Shown here: piece after piece, positions 16,278 to 23,195 of the stretch
Numbering within the stretch: position 1 is the first letter of the stretch
Layout: every line of letters begins with the position of its first letter
Assembly (NCBI GenBank): GCA_020072805.1
Contig: JAIQGC010000051.1
Coordinates: 1-32,197, forward strand
DNA from: Terriglobia bacterium
GTDB taxonomy: Bacteria; Acidobacteriota; Terriglobia; Acidiferrales; UBA7541
Direction of reading: 5' to 3'
DNA length: 32,197 nt
Notes under the pieces: model-generated
What the model was told of the DNA's origin: nothing
The model's input: only the letters and a program-made list of their open reading frames with translations
The model's database searches: none
Program-made: the position numbers and the translations under genes

Positions 16278-17171
16278 CTATTGTGCAAGCTTTTGCAACT
16301 CCGGGTAGGACGCCGCCTCCACGAACGTATTTTCCGGCGGCTGCTTCTGCGTTTCCAGCGCCTGAGCCAGCATCTCCATGGCTCGATCCATCGTCAGCGA
16401 GGTTACCACCGCCGCGGTGAGGCTGCGCCCGTCAACCAGTGTCTTCACCTGGCTGGCGATGCCCATGCCGATGAATGGCAACCCCTGCCACTTCTTCTGC
16501 AGCTCCGCGTTTTCGATTGTTTGGAACGCCCTCCGGGCGCCTCTCACGAATTCAAGAGAGTGTCCCGCCACCAGGTCATACCGCTCCGGTCGGGATGTCG
16601 CCAGCTTCAGCCAGGCGCAGGTGCTCTGGAAAGCGCCCTCTTCTCCCCATTTGCTCCGCAGCGTTGTGAGCTGTAGGTTGCTCGGCCGGATGCGTTCCAT
16701 CCCCTCGGTTCGCTCGGTTGCCACGGTGCTCGAACTGGGCCCCTGGATGTATAAGACCGATCCCCCCTGGGGCAGGAGCGTGGCCATCTGCTTGCCTTGC
16801 AGCCGGCCAATTTCGCGGTGGTCCTGAGAGATGCTGAATACCGGAATCTTCGAGCTAGTGCGCAGCTTGGGCAGATAGTCCACATTGGCGTTGCTCACCA
16901 CCCAGGCCATCCCTGCCTCCACGGCCACTTCCGCGACGCGCCGCAGCCCTGTATGCACCACCGGCTCCACCATAAATGCGCTGGGCCGCGGCTCCGACCG
17001 CGATTGGATGATTTCCAGCAACTGCTGGCTTTGCGTCACCGCGTCATCGTTCGCATGCAGCACAAGCAAGTCGAACCCCAGCCGCTCTCCCGCCCTTTTC
17101 GCTGCCAGCTCCTGCTCATGCAAGTACGCATTGTCATTGGGAAGAGAAACCACCACCCGCGGTTTGGTCAT
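16278..17171 (-). CDS. Periplasmic-binding-protein-fold (sugar-binding type) protein, apparently cytosolic
   Basis: This 297-residue protein has the type I periplasmic binding fold of the RbsB/LacI effector domain: KPRVVVSLPNDNAYLHEQELAAKRAGERLGF at the start, PSAFMVEPVV, ISQDHREIGRLQGKQMA, VLYIQGPSSSTVATERTEGM and a C-terminal VDGRSLTAAVVTSLTMDRAMEML. It has no signal peptide and no DNA-binding domain, so it is neither a standard ABC transporter receptor nor a LacI regulator. There are no permease or ATPase genes nearby. It may be a stand-alone cytosolic ligand sensor; the ligand is unknown. Flanking palindromes on both sides isolate it as a single-gene unit. Confidence 0.75.
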   Translation of the reverse strand: MTKPRVVVSLPNDNAYLHEQELAAKRAGERLGFDLLVLHANDDAVTQSQQLLEIIQSRSEPRPSAFMVEPVVHTGLRRVAEVAVEAGMAWVVSNANVDYLPKLRTSSKIPVFSISQDHREIGRLQGKQMATLLPQGGSVLYIQGPSSSTVATERTEGMERIRPSNLQLTTLRSKWGEEGAFQSTCAWLKLATSRPERYDLVAGHSLEFVRGARRAFQTIENAELQKKWQGLPFIGMGIASQVKTLVDGRSLTAAVVTSLTMDRAMEMLAQALETQKQPPENTFVEAASYPELQKLAQ

Positions 17172-17484
17172 GTCCTGATTCCTAAGGAAAGTTTAATGTT
17201 GGCAGTATAGAGCGCTGGGCCGCCTCCTCTCCGTCTCCGTAACCTCATTGCCGCAAACTAGTTAACCCCGCTAGCGCAAAAACTCTTCCCTCTCCGCGTT
17301 TGTAGAGGCCGGGCTTCAGCCCGGCTCTTGGGTTTCACTGCGGCTCTCTGTGCTTGTCACTCAATTCGCCTGTTCTCTCTGGCTTCCCCTCTACAAGCGC
17401 CACCCTAAAGGGTGGATCGTGCCGAACTTCCCGCTACCCCCTTCTTGCGGTACACTCCCTTCGTTCCTTCGCGGAGCTTCCTCC
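17172..17484. other. Promoter/palindrome interval before scoA
   Basis: This 313-base gap separates the divergent binding-protein gene and scoA. It holds the 26-base palindrome word at 17300-17325, identical to 13657-13682, and CCACCCTAAAGGGTGG at 17400-17415. An open frame running from 17350 into scoA is not needed, because the scoA family start is at 17485. I cannot point to a convincing promoter. Confidence 0.6.
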
Positions 17485-18177
17485 ATGGACAAACGCATCG
17501 CTTCCGCCGACGCCGCCATCGAAAAACTTTTCGACGGTGCCACCATCCTCATGGGCGGCTTCGGCCTCTGCGGCATTCCCGAAACGCTCATCGCCGCCGT
17601 CGCCCGCAAGGGCACGAAAGATCTCACCGTCGTCTCCAACAACGCCGGCGTGGACGACTTCGGCATCGGCATCCTCCTGCAAAGCCGCCAGGTCAAGAAA
17701 ATGATCTCCACCTACGTCGGCGAAAACAAACTCTTTGAAAAACTCGTCCTCAGCGGCGAATTGCAGGTCGAACTCAATCCCCAGGGCACTCTCGCCGAAC
17801 GCCTCCGCGCCGGCGGCGCGGGCATCCCGGCCTTTTTCACTCCCACCGGCTACGGCACCATGGTGGCCGAAGGCAAGGAAGTCCGCGAATTCGAGGGCCG
17901 CAAATGCATCCTCGAACGCGCCCTGCGCGGCGATTTCGCTTTCATCAAAGCCTGGAAGGGCGACCGCTGGGGCAACCTCATCTATCGCAAGACCGCGCGC
18001 AACTTCAATCCCATGATGGCCACCGCCGCCGACTGCGTCATCGCCGAAGTCGAACAGCTCGTGGACACCGGCCAGATCGATCCCGACGAAGTGCACACGC
18101 CCGGTATCTACGTCGACGCCATTTTCCAGGGCACTCAATACGAAAAACGCATCGAACGCCGCACCACGCGAAAGTGA
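17485..18177 (+). CDS. scoA: 3-oxoacid CoA-transferase subunit A
   Basis: From MDKRIASADAAIEKLF the product has 230 residues, the normal length of ScoA/AtoD. The GxGxxG-like CoA site ILMGGFGLCGIPE is near the start, followed by LTVVSNNAGVDDFGIG, ISTYVGENKLFE and the conserved PAFFTPTGYGT. With ScoB it moves CoA between succinyl-CoA and acetoacetate or another 3-oxoacid for ketone-body or branched acid breakdown. GGAG lies upstream of the ATG. Its partner scoB would normally follow at once, but here a foreign-looking gene lies between. Confidence 0.93.
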   Translation: MDKRIASADAAIEKLFDGATILMGGFGLCGIPETLIAAVARKGTKDLTVVSNNAGVDDFGIGILLQSRQVKKMISTYVGENKLFEKLVLSGELQVELNPQGTLAERLRAGGAGIPAFFTPTGYGTMVAEGKEVREFEGRKCILERALRGDFAFIKAWKGDRWGNLIYRKTARNFNPMMATAADCVIAEVEQLVDTGQIDPDEVHTPGIYVDAIFQGTQYEKRIERRTTRK

Positions 18178-18184
18178 GCACCAG

Positions 18185-19012
18185 ATGAAAACGCGTAGCC
18201 TCCCACTGAAGGTCCAAACCTTACAGTGGACTGGAGTGTGTCACCTTGCGATCTGGTTTCCGCCGGTCGGGCTGTCTGCTGCCGCATTAGCTGTTCTTGG
18301 AGCTGTTGTGTCGATTATCGGATTCAAGGGATGGAGAAGGGTTCTATTCGCTTCGCTCTTTGTATTACTGGGCGTTGGAGAAGCCATGTCGATAATTAAG
18401 GCAGATTCGGACCACAAAGAGGAAATACGCGGTTTGAACAGGGCTCTTGATGGAGTTCAAGCTACCTTGACTGCCACTCAGATACAGAGTGCTGCTGACA
18501 TGGGGTTTTTGAAAGGGAGACTAGCTTCCGGAATTGGCCCTGATATTGGCCGACTTGGAGCGGAGATCGCCAGGGAAAACGCTAAAATGATTCAGCAACT
18601 GTCGAAGACCGTCTCTGCTAAGGAATTGAGCAACTCCGCCATTAATCTAGCCCAAAAGATGAGGGAATTTGAGCGCGCGTGGAGGGTGCAAGAACGACTC
18701 GGAGAGGAGCAGCTATGGAATGCTCAGATTGCGGCCAAGACGCCGGACGAGAAAGTGAAGCTACGGAATCAACAGACTGCATTCTATATCCAATCTCACG
18801 CGAACGAAGAAGCTGCTTTTAGGAGCCAGTTATTAGGGCAGGCAATCTATCTAAGAGACCAGCTATTGATGCGTCTTGGGAATCCTGCAATTACTACGCA
18901 GAACCGCATTAAGGAGTTGGCATTTGATGGAATGCTGGCAGGTCCGAGCCCTATTTCCGACGCAGCTGATTACTTGGAGCAATTAGCTAGGCAACTTTCC
19001 CCGAGGCTGTGA
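18185..19012 (+). CDS. Orphan membrane protein inserted between scoA and scoB
   Basis: This 275-residue protein is of no family I recognise. Two adjacent hydrophobic helices (about 29-48 and 53-70) are separated by a basic turn (KGWRR). A long, charged helical region follows (about 75-220, DSDHKEEIRGLNRALDGVQ... AQKMREFERAWRVQERL) that looks like a cytoplasmic coiled coil. Composition differs from its neighbours: two counted 60-base rows are 48% (18541) and 43% (18781) GC against 62% in a scoB row (19141). Codon choice is also unlike the C-ending style of scoA and scoB. The ribosome binding site is weak. It starts eight bases after scoA and is cotranscribed if it is expressed. Horizontal acquisition is the likely origin; its function is unknown. 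Confidence 0.7.
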   Translation: MKTRSLPLKVQTLQWTGVCHLAIWFPPVGLSAAALAVLGAVVSIIGFKGWRRVLFASLFVLLGVGEAMSIIKADSDHKEEIRGLNRALDGVQATLTATQIQSAADMGFLKGRLASGIGPDIGRLGAEIARENAKMIQQLSKTVSAKELSNSAINLAQKMREFERAWRVQERLGEEQLWNAQIAAKTPDEKVKLRNQQTAFYIQSHANEEAAFRSQLLGQAIYLRDQLLMRLGNPAITTQNRIKELAFDGMLAGPSPISDAADYLEQLARQLSPRL

Positions 19013-19081
19013 GGCCCTTGTATCTAATGTTAAGGGAAGCGATTAGTTTCATTACTTGAGACTTTCAACTGAGAACTCAAT

Positions 19082-19753
19082 ATGCCTCTGACCGAAGAAC
19101 AAAAACGAGAACGTATCGCCCGCCGCATCGCCAGCGAACTCCGCGATGGCCACTACGTCAATCTCGGCATCGGCATGCCCACTCTCGTCGCCAACTACGT
19201 TCCCGCCGGCATGGACGTCATCCTGCAATCGGAAAACGGCATGCTCGGCGTCGGCCCCTATCCCCTAGATGCGCAAGTCGACCCCGACCTCATCAACGCC
19301 GGAAAAGAAACCGTCTCCGAACTTCCCGGCTGCTGCTATTTTTCCAGCGCCGATTCCTTCGCCATGATTCGCGGCGGCCACGTGGACCTCACCGTTCTCG
19401 GCGCGCTGCAAGTGGACGAAAAGGGCACTCTGGCCAACTGGGCCATCCCCGGAAAAATGCTCAAGGGCATGGGCGGCGCGATGGACCTGGTCGCCGGCGC
19501 GCGCCGCGTTTTCATCGCCATGGAGCACGCCACCCGCGATAATAAGCCAAAAATTTTAAAGCAGTGCACCCTCCCGCTAACCGGCGTCGAAGTCGTCGAC
19601 CACATCGTCACCGAACTCGCCGTCATTGACGTCATTCAAAAAGGCCTCCTGCTCCGCGAACTCGCTCCCGACACTACTTTCGAAGAGGTGCAATCGCTCA
19701 CCGAACCGAAACTGCTCATTCCTCCCGGAGGCCCCGCGAAAATGCTCATCTAG
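19082..19753 (+). CDS. scoB: 3-oxoacid CoA-transferase subunit B
   Basis: This 223-residue partner of ScoA carries the active-site glutamate in [13 protein letters not shown], which forms the glutamyl-CoA thioester. [14 protein letters not shown] near the start and [20 protein letters not shown] in the middle are family hallmarks. It is complete and of normal length. It begins about 900 bases downstream of the scoA stop, an unusual separation for subunits made in equal amounts. The 69 bases before it show no strong ribosome binding site. Confidence 0.94.
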   Translation: MPLTEEQKRERIARRIASELRDGHYVNLGIGMPTLVANYVPAGMDVILQSENGMLGVGPYPLDAQVDPDLINAGKETVSELPGCCYFSSADSFAMIRGGHVDLTVLGALQVDEKGTLANWAIPGKMLKGMGGAMDLVAGARRVFIAMEHATRDNKPKILKQCTLPLTGVEVVDHIVTELAVIDVIQKGLLLRELAPDTTFEEVQSLTEPKLLIPPGGPAKMLI

Positions 19754-19893
19754 TTATTCCTGTAGCCGTTCCCTGTCCCGGCGGCCAGCCCCGTCACTCT
19801 TTGCTCATCGCCTTCTCTCACGGATGCCGGGATGCGTTAGCCTTGTCGAAAGAAAGCGGAGACTGCGGGAATCGGTATCGCGCAAAGGCAACC

Positions 19894-20202
19894 ATGGAAA
19901 TTCATTCAATCGTGATCGTCAGCCTCACGGCCCCCAAGGAAAAAATCTGGGGCGAACTTCTGGCCATTCATCCCGCGGGCATCACCGTTCGCGGCATTGA
20001 CCTGAACTCCTTCGATCATCTGGTCAGCCAGGTCAACGAACCGGAAGGCGACCGCTTGGGCCTGCCCACGCTCTTTTTTCCGCTCAACCGCGTTGAGCGC
20101 ATCGCCCTGGACGAGCCTTCCGGCTCGATTCCGTCCATGGCCGAAGTGTTCGCGCGCAAGGCCGGGCGCTCGCTTGCGGAATATCTCTCGCAGTTCGCCT
20201 GA
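19894..20202 (+). CDS. Small conserved hypothetical protein, 102 aa
   Basis: MEIHSIVIVSLTAPKEKIWGELLAIHPAG starts at ATG 19894, preceded by AAAGG. The product is a small soluble alpha/beta protein that ends in a short helical tail (SMAEVFARKAGRSLAEYLSQF). FFPLNRVERIALDEPSGSIPS in the middle suggests an Sm/PilZ-like small beta fold, but I would not assign one. It has no signal peptide. pgsA follows after 22 bases, so the two may share a transcript. The family is unknown to me by name. Confidence 0.7.
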   Translation: MEIHSIVIVSLTAPKEKIWGELLAIHPAGITVRGIDLNSFDHLVSQVNEPEGDRLGLPTLFFPLNRVERIALDEPSGSIPSMAEVFARKAGRSLAEYLSQFA

Positions 20203-20224
20203 GTTGCGATAGAATTTAATTCTC

Positions 20225-20776
20225 ATGTCTGGCCGCATCTGGACCGTGCCCAATCAGATCACCCTGCTGCGCCTCGGCTTCCTGCCGTTCTTTCTGATTC
20301 TGATTATTGACGAGCACTACAACTGGGCCCTCGCCGTTCTGGTTCTTGCGGGGCTGACGGATTTTGTGGATGGATTGCTGGCGCGGCGGCTGAACCAGAA
20401 ATCGGAATTCGGCGCTTATCTCGATCCCATCGCCGATAAATTGCTGCTTTCGTCTTCGTTTCTGGTTTTGGCATTCAAGCATAAGATTTTCTGGTGGGTG
20501 GCGATTTTGATTTTTTCCCGGGACATTCTTCTTCTCACGGTCGCCGCGGTGATTATTCTGGTTTCCGGTTACCGGCCGTTTCCGCCGAGTCTTCTGGGCA
20601 AACTGACCACCACGCTGCAAATCATTCTGGTTTTCATGGTGGTGGCTTCGGCGGCGTTTCCCGCGCCATGGATGGCGCGTGCCAACCACGTGCTGATTTT
20701 CGCCGTGGCCGGGGTTACGGTGTTGTCCGGATTTCACTACAGCGTGGTCATCGCCCGCCGGCTGCATTCTGCCTGA
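20225..20776 (+). CDS. pgsA: CDP-diacylglycerol--glycerol-3-phosphate 3-phosphatidyltransferase
   Basis: This 183-residue integral membrane enzyme makes phosphatidylglycerol phosphate from CDP-diacylglycerol. The CDP-alcohol phosphotransferase signature is exact: Asp-x2-Asp-Gly-x2-Ala-Arg-x8-Gly-x3-Asp-x3-Asp, read from DFVDGLLARR through GAYLDPIADK. The N-terminal TVPNQITLLRL is also typical of PgsA. About five hydrophobic segments follow. A related CDP-alcohol transferase is possible, but the length and N-terminus favour PgsA. It is convergent with the rhomboid gene and only 13 bases separate them. Confidence 0.9.
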   Translation: MSGRIWTVPNQITLLRLGFLPFFLILIIDEHYNWALAVLVLAGLTDFVDGLLARRLNQKSEFGAYLDPIADKLLLSSSFLVLAFKHKIFWWVAILIFSRDILLLTVAAVIILVSGYRPFPPSLLGKLTTTLQIILVFMVVASAAFPAPWMARANHVLIFAVAGVTVLSGFHYSVVIARRLHSA

Positions 20777-20789
20777 GGCTGCGCGGAGT

Positions 20790-21698
20790 TCAGCTGTTCA
20801 GCAGCAGATCCTTTACCATCCAACCGAAGCTGCCCAGGAGCACGATTCCCGCGATCCATCCGAGCAGGTAGGCGCGTTTTAATTCCGGCCCTTGCATGGG
20901 CTGGCGGTCGGCAAACAGTTTTCCCAGGGCGAATCCCGCGGCGAGTCCTCCGAAGTGGCCGGCATTGTCCACGATGGGCAACAGGTAGCCGATAACAAAA
21001 ATCGAAACCACCCAGGTGATCAGGCGCGAGCGCAGTTGTTGGATATGCGCGCCGCCGCGTTTGGTGGTGATGGCCAGGAGCAGTCCGACCAGTCCCAGCA
21101 GGGCGGTGCTGGCGCCCACGGAAAAATGGCCGCGCAGGGCACTGAGCAGGAATCCGGAAATGCCGGTGACGGTGTAAAGAAACAGGAAGCGCGCCGAGCC
21201 GTAAACTTCCTCGACTTCCGGCCCAATATTCATCAGTGAAGTCATGTTGAAGGCAATGTGGATCAGCCCGCCGTGCAGGAACATGGCGGTCACCAGTCGG
21301 TACCATTCATTGCCGGTGAAAATCGCCGGGGGATAGCTGCCGCCCAGCTTGAGGAGCGTTTGCCCGTCCATGCTCCAAAGGATGCCCAGGCCGCCGCCTT
21401 GCCCGGCGGTGACCGTGGAGATCCAGGACACGGCGAACATGAAGATATTGGCGAAGAGGAGTGCGGTGGTGACGGGGGCGCGTTCGCCGAAAATGGAGGA
21501 AAGTTTGCGGCTGGCGGCGGCGACGGAAAAGCGCAGGCTGGTGCCGCATTCGTGGCAGCGCGTGGCGGTGATGCCCACGAGGGTGCCGCAGGCGGGGCAT
21601 AGTTTGGGGCGGGGCTGCTCCTGGCCGCCGCCGAAAAAAGAATTCAGAGCGGATTTCCAGCGTTGGACCCGCCACTGCCAGCGGTAGGGAAGCGGCAA
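20790..21698 (-). CDS. Rhomboid-family intramembrane serine protease with N-terminal zinc ribbon
   Basis: This 302-residue protein starts at a TTG (21696-21698) with AAGGAGG four bases upstream, a clear ribosome binding site. Residues 34-51 form a zinc ribbon (CPAC...CHEC). A rhomboid core with six or more helices follows. The oxyanion-site residues His147 and Asn151 are in HIAFNM, the nucleophile Ser197 is in GASTALLG, and the catalytic His248 is in NAGHFGGLAAG. The usual Gly right after the Ser is Thr here. Rhomboids cut transmembrane segments within the inner membrane. The zinc ribbon, which would face the cytosol, may help recruit substrates. Activity is likely but not certain because of the GAST variant. 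Confidence 0.88.
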   Translation of the reverse strand: MPLPYRWQWRVQRWKSALNSFFGGGQEQPRPKLCPACGTLVGITATRCHECGTSLRFSVAAASRKLSSIFGERAPVTTALLFANIFMFAVSWISTVTAGQGGGLGILWSMDGQTLLKLGGSYPPAIFTGNEWYRLVTAMFLHGGLIHIAFNMTSLMNIGPEVEEVYGSARFLFLYTVTGISGFLLSALRGHFSVGASTALLGLVGLLLAITTKRGGAHIQQLRSRLITWVVSIFVIGYLLPIVDNAGHFGGLAAGFALGKLFADRQPMQGPELKRAYLLGWIAGIVLLGSFGWMVKDLLLNS

Positions 21699-21707
21699 CG
21701 TTCCTCC

Positions 21708-21736
21708 TTGCGGCCCTTGGCGCGCGTTCCTATAAT
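21708..21736 (+). promoter_or_regulatory. Sigma-70-type promoter for rlpA
   Basis: TTGCGG (21708-21713), a 17-base spacer and a perfect TATAAT (21731-21736) face the rlpA gene. The start point would be near 21743. This leaves a leader of about 60-90 bases, depending on which rlpA start is used. Confidence 0.6.
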
Positions 21737-21799
21737 ACCGGAATCACGGCGCGAGATAGCGCGTGGTTTCGGTCGGAACAAAATTAAATTGATCGGACT

Positions 21800-22591
21800 T
21801 TGTCCCCGATCCATGAGGCACTTTTTCCTGTGAATCTTGCGCGCGCATTGTGCTTCCATCGTTCGAACATTCGAAACGCCGTTTCCTTTCCCGGCTTGCT
21901 CGCGCTTTGCTGTCTTGCGCTTTTATCCGGCTGCGGCGCGCGGCGAACCGTCGTGGATCGCGGCTCGGTTCCGCCGCTGGGTCCGGCTCCCGCGCCGCGC
22001 GCGGAGGCGCCCGCTGATGTGGAAGAGGGCAACGCCTCGTGGTACGGGCTGCCGTTTAACGGGCGGCGCTCGTCGAACGGGGAAATCTACGATATGAACC
22101 GCATGACCGCGGCGCACCGCACGCTGCCTTTCGAAACTATGGTGCGGGTGACGAATTTGAGCAATGGGCGCAGCGCCGTGCTGCGCATCACCGACCGCGG
22201 GCCGTTTGTGGACAACCGCATACTGGACCTGTCGCTGGCGGGGGCGCGGGAACTGGACATGGTGTCCACGGGAGTGGCGCGGGTGCGCATCGAAGTGATA
22301 TCGCATCTGGACCCGGCGGCGATTGCAGCGGCCTATTTTACGGTGCAGGTGGGAGCGTTCCGCGAACGGGGCAACGCCGAGCGGCTGCGCGACCGGCTGC
22401 TGGATCTTTACCCGCCCGTTTATATTCAGACGTACGATTCGCCCGACGGGACGTTCTATCGAGTGCAGGTGGGACGGGTCAAGGGCGAGGATGCGGCGCG
22501 GCGGTTTGGAGAAACGCTGCGGCAGCGGGAAGGGTTTACGCCGATCGTGCTGCGAGTGGACGAGCCCGCGAAAAGTGGAGGTCAGCCGTGA
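21800..22591 (+). CDS. rlpA: RlpA-like lipoprotein with a C-terminal SPOR domain
   Basis: The open frame begins at TTG 21800; a GTG at 21830 is an equally possible start. Either gives a signal peptide ending in the lipobox ALLSGC, so the product is an envelope lipoprotein. The double-psi beta-barrel domain runs from GNASWYGLPFNGRRSSNG through TAAHRTLPFETMVRVTN, ITDRGPFVDNRILDLS and ELDM. The last 80 residues form a SPOR domain (FTVQVGAFRERGNAERL, FYRVQVGRVKG), which binds denuded peptidoglycan at division sites. RlpA acts as a lytic transglycosylase in some species. The downstream HIT gene overlaps its stop codon. Confidence 0.9.
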   Translation: MSPIHEALFPVNLARALCFHRSNIRNAVSFPGLLALCCLALLSGCGARRTVVDRGSVPPLGPAPAPRAEAPADVEEGNASWYGLPFNGRRSSNGEIYDMNRMTAAHRTLPFETMVRVTNLSNGRSAVLRITDRGPFVDNRILDLSLAGARELDMVSTGVARVRIEVISHLDPAAIAAAYFTVQVGAFRERGNAERLRDRLLDLYPPVYIQTYDSPDGTFYRVQVGRVKGEDAARRFGETLRQREGFTPIVLRVDEPAKSGGQP

Positions 22592-22947
22592 GCCAGGATT
22601 GCTTGTTCTGCAAGATAGCGGCGCGCGAGATACCCGCGAAGCTGGTCTATGAGGACGACGAAGTGTTCGCCTTCGAGGACATCAATCCGCAGGCGCCCAC
22701 GCACATTCTGATTTGCCCGAAAAAACATTTTGCGTCGCTGGATGTGGCCACCCGGGAAGATGAGGCGGTCATCGGGAAGGTGATGCTGGCCGCGGCGCAA
22801 TTGGCGCGGGAGCGCAAGCTGCTGGCCGGGGGGACGTTTTCGGGGTACCGCACGGTCTTCAATACGGGCAAGGACTCCGGGCAGACGGTGTTTCATCTGC
22901 ATTTGCATTTGCTGGGCGGGAGATCGTTTCGCTGGCCGCCGGGGTAG
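22588..22947 (+). CDS. HIT-family nucleotide hydrolase (HinT-like)
   Basis: This 119-residue protein starts at a GTG that overlaps the rlpA stop (22588-22591), with GGAGG just upstream. It has CLFCKIAAREIPAKLVYEDD at the start, HILICPKKHFAS in the middle and the histidine triad HLHLHLLGG at the end. HinT proteins hydrolyse adenosine phosphoramidates in the cytosol. The N-terminal Cys pair (CLFC) matches the zinc-binding form of the family. Cotranscription with rlpA is expected from the overlap, although no functional link is known. Confidence 0.93.
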   Translation: MSQDCLFCKIAAREIPAKLVYEDDEVFAFEDINPQAPTHILICPKKHFASLDVATREDEAVIGKVMLAAAQLARERKLLAGGTFSGYRTVFNTGKDSGQTVFHLHLHLLGGRSFRWPPG

Positions 22948-23195
22948 GCGGGCAGAGGCGAAATTCGAAGCGCGAAACTCGAAACTTTCAGGTTTAACTT
23001 TCAACTGCTCTGCGCCCGCGGTGGCACGTCAGGTCTTTCGGTAAAGGACACCGCCAATACCCCCACGCGTAAAACCGACGCATGGGGCACCCTCGTTTCT
23101 GTACGCCGTGATGTGTTTGGACAGTGGTCTGCTCTCATCGAGGGATGCCGTCATGGAAAAAAGACAGGAAGGACCCTGCGTCACTCGCCTACCAT
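22948..23195. other. Non-coding interval with a short palindrome
   Basis: No credible gene was seen. CCCCACGCGT (23061-23070) and ACGCATGGGG (23078-23087) pair at nine of ten positions around an AAAACCG loop. An A/C-rich stretch of GAAA words (about 22963-23010) resembles one at 28994-29025. The interval separates the HIT gene from the convergent collagen-like gene. Confidence 0.55.

Noticed and set aside
13657-17325. A CRISPR array made of the repeated palindromes
   Set aside because: The copies are kilobases apart, differ in type and have no regular spacers.
19754-20224. A replication origin at the skew switch
   Set aside because: No DnaA-box cluster, AT-rich unwinding element or dnaA/dnaN genes were seen, and a gene occupies most of the interval. 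The skew finding stands without an origin call.
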